This document shows, piece by piece, positions 54,618-62,543 of a DNA stretch of 64,000 bases; position 1 is the stretch's first letter; each line of letters begins with the position of its first letter. The stretch is from Leptospira sp. (GTDB lineage Bacteria > Spirochaetota > Leptospiria > Leptospirales > Leptospiraceae). The stretch is taken from assembly GCA_027533185.1 (NCBI GenBank), contig JAPZTS010000001.1, forward strand, positions 291,093 to 355,092, read 5' to 3'. Both the position numbers and the translations under genes were made by a program. The notes under the pieces were generated by a model. The model ran no database searches, was not told where the DNA came from, and worked only from the letters and a program-made list of their open reading frames with translations.

Positions 54618-55610
54618 TCACGAAAACTTCACAATCCCCAAAACAAGATCACCCAGAACATTTTTCTTTATAAATTCATTGGCATGGTTGGATGCCCTCA
54701 CTAACAATTCAGATATCTTGCCTTCCTTCCAATTGAGTATTTGATTGGCTTTTTTCCCAGCTTCTTCTTGGTTTAAGCCTTCTATATGAATATAGGCTTC
54801 TTGAAGTGCAAAGTATTCCAAACCTTCATCTTTGATATTTCCGATCTCTGCAATAAGCCAACTCAAGGCAAGGAACGCATTTCTCTCTAAAAGAACGGCA
54901 TGGGTATTGTTTCTAATTTCGGGCAATTGATTGAATTTAGAATTCAATACAGCGGGTGTGAGATAGGATTCAAATCTTTCAGTGGAACCTGTTCTAAGTC
55001 CAAACTGGATGGCTCCTTGCAATGCTTGTGTAAATATACTGAGCCACCGAATATCCCGCCTCAATTCATGGACATGGTCCTCCATCTCTGAAAAAGGATT
55101 TCCGTACGTTCTAATAAACTTATGAATGGAACTGATCTCCTTTTCATAGAGTTTCTTAATTTCCTTTACTTCTTCTTTCGGTTTTAGCCATTCAATTTTG
55201 TTTAAAATTTTCAATTCTTCTTTAAATCTAGATTTGTTTTTTCCGATCCAACCTACTTCGTTTAGATTCTGATTGAGTTTGAGTAGGGAGTTGGATTTTT
55301 GCTCCGACATATATTCTTTAATTGAATTGGGAATCTCCGACTTTCCTTCGTAATGTTTTGAATACACATCAAAATAATCAATACTACCAAGAAGGTCCTC
55401 AAACAATTTAAATCTCTCTTTGAGAGATGTAAATTTAGATGAATTTTGAAATTCGGAGTATAGCCGCGACAATCCCTCCAACATAAAGAGGGGCGTTCTT
55501 CCATCATTAGAATAAAAGGTAAGACCAGGATTATTTGATTCCGAGGCTGTCTCGAGCAACACTTCTAATTTGTTCAGATAGAAAGAAAATCTTTGGAAAC
55601 CTAAGGACAT
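54618..55610 (-). CDS. Hypothetical helical protein
   Basis: A 330-residue soluble, almost wholly alpha-helical protein. No family is clear. The segment HVHELRRDIRWLSIFTQAL resembles the start of a CHAD helix (basic residues after a histidine), and the later helices are rich in Glu and Leu, but the rest of CHAD is not convincing. ATG 55610 has GAGG five bases upstream; a GTG at 55616 is also possible. It ends 15 bases from the convergent TPM gene. Confidence 0.65.
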   Translation of the reverse strand: MSLGFQRFSFYLNKLEVLLETASESNNPGLTFYSNDGRTPLFMLEGLSRLYSEFQNSSKFTSLKERFKLFEDLLGSIDYFDVYSKHYEGKSEIPNSIKEYMSEQKSNSLLKLNQNLNEVGWIGKNKSRFKEELKILNKIEWLKPKEEVKEIKKLYEKEISSIHKFIRTYGNPFSEMEDHVHELRRDIRWLSIFTQALQGAIQFGLRTGSTERFESYLTPAVLNSKFNQLPEIRNNTHAVLLERNAFLALSWLIAEIGNIKDEGLEYFALQEAYIHIEGLNQEEAGKKANQILNWKEGKISELLVRASNHANEFIKKNVLGDLVLGIVKFS

Positions 55611-55676
55611 AAACACCTCAAAAGGATTGGTGGTAAAGATGAACCAATTTCGAAAAAAGAAAACTATTTTTTAAAA

Positions 55677-56303
55677 TTACTTTTTGTCTTTGATTCCAAT
55701 ATATAGTGTTTCTAACATTTCTTTGGTGATTTTTTTAATCGATTTCTCTGTAGAATTTTGAAAGATCACTTGTTTGCCCAAAAAAAGTATCGCAATGCCA
55801 TGAACCATCGTCCATGCAGCAATAGCTGTTTTATGAATATCTGACGAGCTAAGGTTTCCAGATTTTTGATTTTCTTGAATTATGTCTTCTAGAACGGAGA
55901 AGGAGGATTCTTCAGCCATAGTCAAATCAGGATAGAGCGCATGGTTTGAAATTTGATTTCCATACATGATTTGGAATAGATCTGGATTTGAGAGAGCAAA
56001 ATTCACATAACAAACTCCTGACTCTCTAAACTTTAGGAGTGGGTATTTTTTAAATTTAGCCTGAATACTTTGCAGTTTTTCTCGCAATAGCTGAAATCCG
56101 TAGATTGCTACGTCTACAAGTAGGGATTCTAAATTCGGATAATGCCTATAAGGTGCGGACTGTGAAACACCTGCCTTTTTTGCAACTTTTCGCAATGAAA
56201 TCGATTGGTAACTTTCCTCTTGCAAAAGGTTAAGGGTAGCAAGTCTCAAAGCTGTTTTGAGATCTCCATGATGATAAGAATCTTTGAAAGGTATGGATTT
56301 CAT
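55677..56303 (-). CDS. TetR family transcriptional regulator (second)
   Basis: A 208-residue regulator. The DNA-binding domain is LATLNLLQEESYQSISLRKVAKKAGVSQSAPYRHYPNLESLL, followed by a ligand domain of the TetR_C WHG type (AIAAWTMVHGIAILFLG). It lies opposite a RetSat-like oxidoreductase gene across a paired quasi-palindromic motif, so it probably represses that gene. ATG 56303 fits the domain; the frame is open to 56339 across the operator-like region, which is unlikely to be coding. Confidence 0.92.
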   Translation of the reverse strand: MKSIPFKDSYHHGDLKTALRLATLNLLQEESYQSISLRKVAKKAGVSQSAPYRHYPNLESLLVDVAIYGFQLLREKLQSIQAKFKKYPLLKFRESGVCYVNFALSNPDLFQIMYGNQISNHALYPDLTMAEESSFSVLEDIIQENQKSGNLSSSDIHKTAIAAWTMVHGIAILFLGKQVIFQNSTEKSIKKITKEMLETLYIGIKDKK

Positions 56304-56316
56304 GTTGACAGTTATT

Positions 56317-56347
56317 ACATCAATGTAGTAAATGATCACATTGATGT
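56317..56347. promoter_or_regulatory. Paired operator-like motif between TetR and oxidoreductase
   Basis: ACATCAATGT (56317-56326) and its reverse complement ACATTGATGT (56338-56347) lie 21 bases apart centre to centre, two helical turns. Each arm is itself almost a palindrome. A partial third copy, ACATCAAT, is at 56359-56366. The arrangement fits binding of two TetR dimers. Confidence 0.7.
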
Positions 56348-56385
56348 GTTCAGCGTAAACATCAATCGCTTTAGGAAGTAGGTCA

Positions 56386-57972
56386 ATGAAAAATCAAACT
56401 ATCGGTCAAAATTATGATATTATCTGTATAGGTTCTGGAATGGGAGCGCTAACTGTGGCAAGCCTTCTTTCCCAATTTGAAAAGAAAAAAGTTTTGATCA
56501 TAGAGAAGCACTTTCAAGTGGGTGGATTCACTCATGCCTTTGCACGAAAACAAAAATACCATTGGGATGTTGGCATCCATTATGTAGGGGATATGGGCGA
56601 AACAGGGTTTAGTCGTCTCCTCATGGATAAAATTACTGCAGGACAAGTCTCCTGGGCAAAAATGCCTGAGCCATTTGAAAAGTTTGTCTATCCTGGTTTT
56701 ACTTTCGATTTATATGGGGATGAAGAAAAATTCAAGTCGGATCTTATACATAAATTTCCGGAAGAAGAATCGGCTATCGAAGGATACTTTAAAGATATTC
56801 ATAAGGCAGCCGCCTTATTTGGAAAGAACATGATGATGAAATCAACGGCTCCAGAGTTAGCTACCTTTAAGACTCAGATCGGTAGCGACTCGATAGTAAC
56901 TCTCAAAGATTATTTGGACTTTCATTTTAAAGAACAGTCCTTAAAAGCAATATTAGCATCCCAATGGGGTGATTACGGACTTCCACCTTCGAAATGTTTG
57001 TTTGCTACTCATGCCAGTTTGGTGGTTCACTATCTAAATGGTGGATACTATCCTGTTGGGGGTGGCGGAAAGATATTTGATGCAATCGAACCAAAGGTAT
57101 TAGAAAATGGTGGTGCTGTTTTAGACACCACAGAAGTGAACGAGATTCTTATCGAAAATGGAAAGGCCATTGGTGTGAAAGCTACTTTCCTTAGGGGAAA
57201 ACAAGAGAGCAAAAATTATTATGCCCCCGTTATCGTTTCTTGTGCGGGTGCGTATCCTACATATACTAAACTGATTCCTAAGCAGATTCAAATTTCTTTC
57301 TTAGATAAACTTAACGATTTCTATAAAAGAGAAAAAATGGCTACTTCTGTTTGCGTATATATGGGGTTAAATGATAGTCCAACTACTCTAGGTTTTAAAG
57401 GGGAAAACCACTGGATATTTGATTCCACAGACCATGAATCTAATTTTTCAGATAGAAACAACTGGCTTCTGCAAGGTGGTGAGATCAAAAATATGTATCT
57501 CTCCTTCCCAAGCTTAAAGGATCCTTTGGCAGAGCACCATACAGCTGATTTGATTACTTTTACGGATTATTCTATCTTTGAGAAATGGAAAGACCTGCCT
57601 TGGAAAAAACGAGGTGAAGAGTACGAACTGTTCAAGTCGAAAATTGCAGACACTGTAATTAAAACTTTGGAGAAACGATTTCCAGGTTTTCAAAAATTAA
57701 TAGACTATATCGAAGTATCAACTCCACTCACCAACGAACACTTCACATCCCATCAGGATGGGGCAATCTATGGACTTGCCTGTGTTCCTGAAAGATACGA
57801 TAAATTAAAATCACCTTGGTTTGATGTTTCTACACCCATAGAGGGATTGTATCTAACAGGAGCAGACGCCGGTGGGTCGCCAGGAATTGCTGGTGCAATG
57901 ATGGGTGGGCTTGCCGCGACTCTAAAAATACTAGGAAGTCGTGAGCTACTGAAAAGAATCTTAAAAAATTAA
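56386..57972 (+). CDS. RetSat/CrtI-like FAD-dependent oxidoreductase
   Basis: A 528-residue flavoprotein. The dinucleotide motif GSGMGALTVASLL is followed by GGFTHAF and WDVGIHYVGDM, the hallmark of all-trans-retinol 13,14-reductase and related carotenoid isomerase/desaturase proteins; the final GLYLTGADAGGSPGIAGAMMGG is the C-terminal FAD motif. It acts on hydrophobic polyenes or lipids in relatives; the true substrate here is unknown. It is divergent from a TetR gene. It may be functionally linked to the UbiA/cyclase block upstream, but is 11 kb away. Confidence 0.85.
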   Translation: MKNQTIGQNYDIICIGSGMGALTVASLLSQFEKKKVLIIEKHFQVGGFTHAFARKQKYHWDVGIHYVGDMGETGFSRLLMDKITAGQVSWAKMPEPFEKFVYPGFTFDLYGDEEKFKSDLIHKFPEEESAIEGYFKDIHKAAALFGKNMMMKSTAPELATFKTQIGSDSIVTLKDYLDFHFKEQSLKAILASQWGDYGLPPSKCLFATHASLVVHYLNGGYYPVGGGGKIFDAIEPKVLENGGAVLDTTEVNEILIENGKAIGVKATFLRGKQESKNYYAPVIVSCAGAYPTYTKLIPKQIQISFLDKLNDFYKREKMATSVCVYMGLNDSPTTLGFKGENHWIFDSTDHESNFSDRNNWLLQGGEIKNMYLSFPSLKDPLAEHHTADLITFTDYSIFEKWKDLPWKKRGEEYELFKSKIADTVIKTLEKRFPGFQKLIDYIEVSTPLTNEHFTSHQDGAIYGLACVPERYDKLKSPWFDVSTPIEGLYLTGADAGGSPGIAGAMMGGLAATLKILGSRELLKRILKN

Positions 57973-58096
57973 AAACTCTGGGACCTCGAGCGGGCTACTT
58001 AAGGGTTCGCATCGCTCCCATTCACCACCACTTTTGTTTTCAAAAGTAGTAGTTAGTAGTACATAATGCACGGTTCAGGTGAGGTCGATTACCCAA

Positions 58097-58354
58097 ATGC
58101 CAGTATTTATGTTGTACAAAGAAATTCTAATCAATGAAAGACTCGTATATTCACATGAGACTTTAGTTCATTTTGATGAACATTTTTTAGTGACAATTTT
58201 ATTCCCAACGTTAGAATCTAATCAAACGATCGTAAACATGATTTTTGATTTTCCAGATGAGAATCAAAGAAATCAAGTATTGTCTTTTTTTGCAGTGGAA
58301 AGAGGAAACCAAACATTGGGTCGACCGGAAAACTATTTAAAACAAGGAAATTAA
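58097..58354 (+). CDS. Small hypothetical protein
   Basis: An 85-residue soluble protein with no recognised family. It has an acidic middle (ESNQTIVNMIFDFPDENQRNQVLS trimmed) and a basic end. It is likely real because it sits between the oxidoreductase and a MATE gene, has GAGG upstream and ends 2 bases before the MATE start, suggesting coupling. A GTG at 58079 is another start. Confidence 0.6.
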   Translation: MPVFMLYKEILINERLVYSHETLVHFDEHFLVTILFPTLESNQTIVNMIFDFPDENQRNQVLSFFAVERGNQTLGRPENYLKQGN

Positions 58355-58356
58355 AA

Positions 58357-59769
58357 ATGGAATCAAACCAATCCAGCATAAGTGCATCATCGCTTTGGCG
58401 TGAATTAAAAGATGCACTCGCAGGTTCGGAAGCTGACTACACGGAAGTAAGCATGAGGAAGGCTATTTTTCTCCTCTCTGTTCCAATGGTTTTAGAGTTG
58501 GTTCTAGAGTCTGTATTTGCAGTCGTTGATATTTACTTTGTAGGCAAGTTGGGTGCCTCAGCTGTTGCAACGGTTGGTCTTACCGAGACCTATCTTTTTC
58601 TTTTGTATTCGATTGCCATGGGCCTTACTTTTTCTGTCACCGCAATTGTCGCAAGAAGGGTAGGGGAAAAGGAGAAAGAAAAGGCTTCAACTACTGCCGT
58701 ACAAGCAATTTTTATCGCAATCTTTTCATCCATTCCATTTGCAATTGCGGGAATATTCTTTTCGAAAGAACTCTTAGCACTAATGGGTGCGGATGAGTGG
58801 GTTCTGACAGAAGGATACCCATATATGCAGTGGATGTTAGGTGGGAATGTTGTAATTACTCTTCTCTTTATGATCAATGCAGTATTTCGAGGAGCAGGAG
58901 ATGCTGCCATAGCCATGAAAGTTCTTTGGATCGCAAATGGTTTGAATATCATTTTGGATCCCATTCTCATTTTTGGTTGGGGTCCCATTCCAGCTTTTGG
59001 AATCACAGGCGCTGCGATCGCAACGACACTTGGTCGGGGAATCGGAGTTCTCTTTCAACTATATCTACTCTTCAACGGAGGGAAACATATTCGAGTTCTC
59101 TATTCTCATTTGAAGATTGAATGGAAGACGATTGGTGGCATTCTTAAAACCTCGTTAGGTGGTATTGGCCAGATGATCGTTGCGATGACCTCTTGGATTT
59201 TTATTATGAGGATCCTTGCGGAATTTGGAAGCCAAACAGTCGCAGGTGCAACTATTGCACTAAGAGTAATGATGTTTACGATGATGCCTTCTTGGGGAAT
59301 GTCGAATGCCGTTGCTACATTGGTCGGACAAAATTTAGGTGCAGGTAAACCTGATCGGGCTGAGCAATCTGTATGGTTCACAGGCTACTGTAATATGGGC
59401 TACTTGATTTTAGTATCGGTAGTTTACTTCCTAATGGCAGAGACATTGGTATCCCTATTTTCTTCCGATCCGGAAGTCATTAAAATCGGTGGAAAATGGC
59501 TTACTATAGTATCCTATTCCTACTTTGTATACGCCTGGTGGATGTCCGCATCACAGGCATTTAACGGTTCAGGTGATACAATGACTCCCACTAAAATCAA
59601 TTTAGTCTTTTTTTGGATCATACAAATTCCACTTGCATATACAATGGGAAAGGTATTAAATTTTGGGTATGAGGGAGTTTTTTGGTCCATGATGGCGACC
59701 GAAACCTCTGTTGGTTTGTTCACGCTTTTGCTATTTACAAAGGGAAAGTGGAAGGAAACTCGAGTTTAA
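58357..59769 (+). CDS. MATE family efflux transporter
   Basis: A 470-residue transporter with 12 membrane helices. The first repeat begins FLLSVPMVLELVLESVFAVVDIYFVGKLG and the second is seen at LKTSLGGIGQMIVAMTSWIFI, with the motif LVGQNLGAGKPDRAEQSVW between, as in the DinF/NorM group. It exports cationic drugs or metabolites with Na+ or H+. It is coupled to a small protein gene 2 bases upstream. The start has AAGGA nearby. Confidence 0.93.
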   Translation: MESNQSSISASSLWRELKDALAGSEADYTEVSMRKAIFLLSVPMVLELVLESVFAVVDIYFVGKLGASAVATVGLTETYLFLLYSIAMGLTFSVTAIVARRVGEKEKEKASTTAVQAIFIAIFSSIPFAIAGIFFSKELLALMGADEWVLTEGYPYMQWMLGGNVVITLLFMINAVFRGAGDAAIAMKVLWIANGLNIILDPILIFGWGPIPAFGITGAAIATTLGRGIGVLFQLYLLFNGGKHIRVLYSHLKIEWKTIGGILKTSLGGIGQMIVAMTSWIFIMRILAEFGSQTVAGATIALRVMMFTMMPSWGMSNAVATLVGQNLGAGKPDRAEQSVWFTGYCNMGYLILVSVVYFLMAETLVSLFSSDPEVIKIGGKWLTIVSYSYFVYAWWMSASQAFNGSGDTMTPTKINLVFFWIIQIPLAYTMGKVLNFGYEGVFWSMMATETSVGLFTLLLFTKGKWKETRV

Positions 59770-59908
59770 AGTCCATTCTTATTGGGTATCAGAGGAAAAT
59801 TGGCTTTTCAGGGAGAATTGGACTTAAAAAAATAAGCCTAGTGTCGGTGTGAGGCATTTTTTCTCGTCTTATATCGGTAGATAATTATGCCCAACCGGAT
59901 TGTAAATT

Positions 59909-61366
59909 TTGAGTGATATTCCTTTAATTCCATCTGACCAACTTGCAAAATTTGAATTCAATGATGAGTTGCTCAGCAGTTACCGCAAGAGCAAACAAAT
60001 CCCGCTCGATCTCTACGATCGGACAGGAAAGCTTATCATGTCCAAAAAAAAGAATCCAACAGAAGAGGATTTTGGAAAATTATTAAAATTTGAATTGCAA
60101 GGGGCTTACTATCTAGCTTCGGAAAGTAAAAATTTAAAAGTCTCCTCTGGTGAAGTTGCTGATCCCCGCCAAACAAAACTTTTTGATCACGAGAAAACAG
60201 TAGAATTTGCAAAACAAACGGAAGCATTGATTTCCGAATTAAAAAAGGAAGCATTCAATTCCGATCATGCCATTCGGGTTCACAAATCGATTGGGAAGGT
60301 ATTAGATGATTTTACTAACAATCCGGATTTTGAATTTGGATTATTTAATATTTTAGAAATTTTAAAGTATGCAGGTGTTCCGGTGGAATCGGAACTAATG
60401 ACCAAACGCACCATTGTTGCTATGGGAATGAAAGTTAGAACTAAAAAGATAGGTGTCGGTGAGGATAACAAACCTAACAAAAAAGACCATCTTTCTGTTA
60501 TGACTGCTAGTTTTTTAGCTGATATAGGATATTCAAAATTAGTAGTCCCCGATAAACCTAATCTTTCCAAAGAGGAGTATCTAGCGATTCAACAACATCC
60601 GATTATTAGTTATTTAATGACTCTCGCAGCACCTGAGATCACACAAGAAATCCGTACCCTTGTTTTGAACCACCACAGACCATTTAGAGGAAATTCATTA
60701 AATAATAATTTTCCAGATAACAAAACTGTTTTTAATAAATTGATGTTGGTTCGTGATAAATTCGTAAAGGATCCAACAAAAAAAATAATAGTCGCCGATA
60801 TCGATGCTCAACTTCGGATTCAAGAATCAAATGTAAATTCGGTGAACTTTGAAGAAGATATCGCAATTTTATCGCTAGCTAGCGAATATGCAAGTTTGAC
60901 AACAAACCAACCTTGGCGTCCCGCATTTAGTTCGGCCACAGCTTTAAAAATGATTGTGAACGATTCATTTTTTTCCTACAGCAATAAGAATATCCGTCAT
61001 CTCTTGGATTATGTTGGAGCTAGTTTAACGAATAACGAAAATATAATCAATAACGGAGATTATGTCATAACTGCTTCAATTGATTCGGAAAAACAGGCTC
61101 ATTTTGATATCTGTAAAATTTTGGAAGTGGATCGTTTCCAAACACGTCCTAAAATCCAAAGATTATGTACAATCAAACCGTTATTCAAGAAAGGAATCAA
61201 GTATCGCATTGCCGATTTTGATATCAACGAGATTCGTATGGATAAACGAAGAGCTGTCATTGATCTTGCAGGTCAAACTTCAAGTACACAGAGAATCATA
61301 TACATTATCGATCCTGAAATGAATGAACCACTTTACGATGTAGTAACAAAGTTGGATTTTCATTAA
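59909..61366 (+). CDS. Degenerate HD-GYP-like protein
   Basis: A 485-residue cytoplasmic protein. The N-terminal 60 residues resemble DUF3391-like lead domains. The middle (about 190-260) follows HD-GYP order, but the HD pair reads ADIG (FLADIGYSKL), and the GYP motif is replaced by HHRPFRGNSLNNNFP. One histidine (QQHPIISY) and the HH pair are kept. It is therefore probably not an active c-di-GMP phosphodiesterase. The C-terminal 100 residues form an unassigned beta domain, PilZ-like at best. The start is TTG at 59909. Confidence 0.75.
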   Translation: MSDIPLIPSDQLAKFEFNDELLSSYRKSKQIPLDLYDRTGKLIMSKKKNPTEEDFGKLLKFELQGAYYLASESKNLKVSSGEVADPRQTKLFDHEKTVEFAKQTEALISELKKEAFNSDHAIRVHKSIGKVLDDFTNNPDFEFGLFNILEILKYAGVPVESELMTKRTIVAMGMKVRTKKIGVGEDNKPNKKDHLSVMTASFLADIGYSKLVVPDKPNLSKEEYLAIQQHPIISYLMTLAAPEITQEIRTLVLNHHRPFRGNSLNNNFPDNKTVFNKLMLVRDKFVKDPTKKIIVADIDAQLRIQESNVNSVNFEEDIAILSLASEYASLTTNQPWRPAFSSATALKMIVNDSFFSYSNKNIRHLLDYVGASLTNNENIINNGDYVITASIDSEKQAHFDICKILEVDRFQTRPKIQRLCTIKPLFKKGIKYRIADFDINEIRMDKRRAVIDLAGQTSSTQRIIYIIDPEMNEPLYDVVTKLDFH

Positions 61367-61470
61367 TATTGTTTTTTAGATTTTTAACAATCTTGGCATA
61401 TAGTATTTTTCTTGATTTTCTATTCTTTTGACATTTCTTCTAAGTTCGTTTTTGTGAATGAAAGGGAATT

Positions 61471-62088
61471 ATGAATCTAAAAAAAATCCACTATACTTCG
61501 GCATTCTTTCTGTTCATTTTTATTTGTCTGCATCTTTGGAACCATTCATTTGGAATCTTGGGAGGCAGTGCTCATGTGCAAATTATGAGCCAATTGAGGG
61601 TTTTATATCGTAATGCTATTTTTGAATCAATTCTTATCTTATCGGTAGTAGTTCAGATCTACACCGGCTTTCGATTGTTTTTTAGAAAAAGAAAAAATCA
61701 AAAAACGTTCTACGAAAAGATTCAAAATTGGTCGGGCCTATATCTTTCTTTCTTTTTTCTAAATCACTTGGGAGCAGTTTTTGTGGGAAGATGGGTTCTC
61801 GATTTAGATACAAATTTTTTCTTTGGAATCGCTGGTTTGAATCTCTTCCCATGGAATTTATTCTTTATTCCTTACTATTTTTTGGCTATCGTTTCTTTTT
61901 TTGGTCATCTTGCTTCGATTCACAATCAAAAGATGCAGAAATATGTTTTGGGTGTTTCTCCCTTGACTCAAACCCATTTCATTTTAGGTATTGGTATCTT
62001 GTTCTCGTTTTATATTATATTCGGATTTACGAATCAATTCCAAGGATATGAGATTCCATTAGAGTACCAATTTTTGATGGGTCGTTGA
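61471..62088 (+). CDS. Cytochrome-b-like integral membrane protein
   Basis: A 205-residue membrane protein with about five helices. Conserved-looking histidines lie in LHLWNHSFG (first helix), AHVQIMSQLRVLYR, FLNHLGAV, FFGHLASIHNQ and are placed like the heme ligands of the SdhC/cytochrome b558 superfamily. No succinate dehydrogenase genes are adjacent, so it is not a normal SdhC. Role unknown; a small diheme or quinone-binding protein is plausible. Confidence 0.65.
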   Translation: MNLKKIHYTSAFFLFIFICLHLWNHSFGILGGSAHVQIMSQLRVLYRNAIFESILILSVVVQIYTGFRLFFRKRKNQKTFYEKIQNWSGLYLSFFFLNHLGAVFVGRWVLDLDTNFFFGIAGLNLFPWNLFFIPYYFLAIVSFFGHLASIHNQKMQKYVLGVSPLTQTHFILGIGILFSFYIIFGFTNQFQGYEIPLEYQFLMGR

Positions 62089-62097
62089 ACGGGATTC

Positions 62098-62207
62098 TCG
62101 TTCCCTATGGGTCACTCCCGTTACAGCTCGCGCCACTGTTCGAGTCGATTCAATTTATGCCTATGTCTGGGAGTTAATAAGGAAGTTTTGCGGGCGAAGG
62201 GACTCGA
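62098..62207. repeat. 110-bp direct repeat, left copy
   Basis: Identical over 110 bases to 62298-62407, exactly 200 bases away. The copy contains the last 19 bases of the tRNA-Gly 3' end (62189-62207) but not the rest of the gene, so it is a partial tRNA duplication. Its left edge begins 10 bases after the preceding membrane-protein gene ends. Confidence 0.9.
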
Positions 62208-62297
62208 CCTCTCCGCTGTTCGGACATCCTGTCCTCACCGCGCTCCGAGGCACGGTGTCGCTTGACGAATGCCCTCCTGGCATTCTTGCTGTAACAG
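62208..62297. other. GC-rich spacer between the direct repeats
   Basis: About 90 bases, clearly richer in G+C than the rest of the window. No gene is visible. It contains a 7-bp hairpin (GAATGCC at 62267-62273 and GGCATTC at 62279-62285) and CTGTAAC at 62289-62295, which pairs with GTTACAG at 62320-62326 in the right copy only. Confidence 0.6.
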
Positions 62298-62407
62298 TCG
62301 TTCCCTATGGGTCACTCCCGTTACAGCTCGCGCCACTGTTCGAGTCGATTCAATTTATGCCTATGTCTGGGAGTTAATAAGGAAGTTTTGCGGGCGAAGG
62401 GACTCGA
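62298..62407. repeat. 110-bp direct repeat, right copy, entering tRNA-Gly
   Basis: Same 110 bases as 62098-62207. This copy continues into the complete tRNA-Gly gene, so it is the parental one. Ends diverge at one base: C after the left copy, A after the right. Confidence 0.9.
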
Positions 62408-62459
62408 ACCCTCGCCAGAAGCTTGGAAGGCTGCTGTGCTACCGTTACACCACACCCGC
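62389..62459 (-). tRNA. tRNA-Gly (anticodon TCC)
   Basis: Minus-strand cloverleaf of 71 bases: acceptor GCGGGTG pairs with CGCCCGC, discriminator A, T-loop TTCGAGT with GAGGG/CCCTT, and anticodon loop CTTCCAA giving TCC. The anticodon stem has one C-U mismatch (GCAGC against GCTTC). CCA is not encoded. Its 3' end lies in the direct repeat. Confidence 0.9.
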
Positions 62460-62543
62460 GATTGGTAAATACATAGTTTTTGGCTAGGGCCATGGGTCAA
62501 TGATTTTTGGTTCCCGAATGTGACCCTCAGGGAAAATAGGATC

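Noticed and set aside
58030..58047. Hairpin ACTTTTG/CAAAAGT as terminator
   Set aside because: A 7-bp A/T-rich stem without a U-run, with only partly paired flanks; too weak to call.
62269..62487. Open frame across the repeat and tRNA
   Set aside because: It is a readthrough of tRNA-Gly and the direct repeat, with no coding features.
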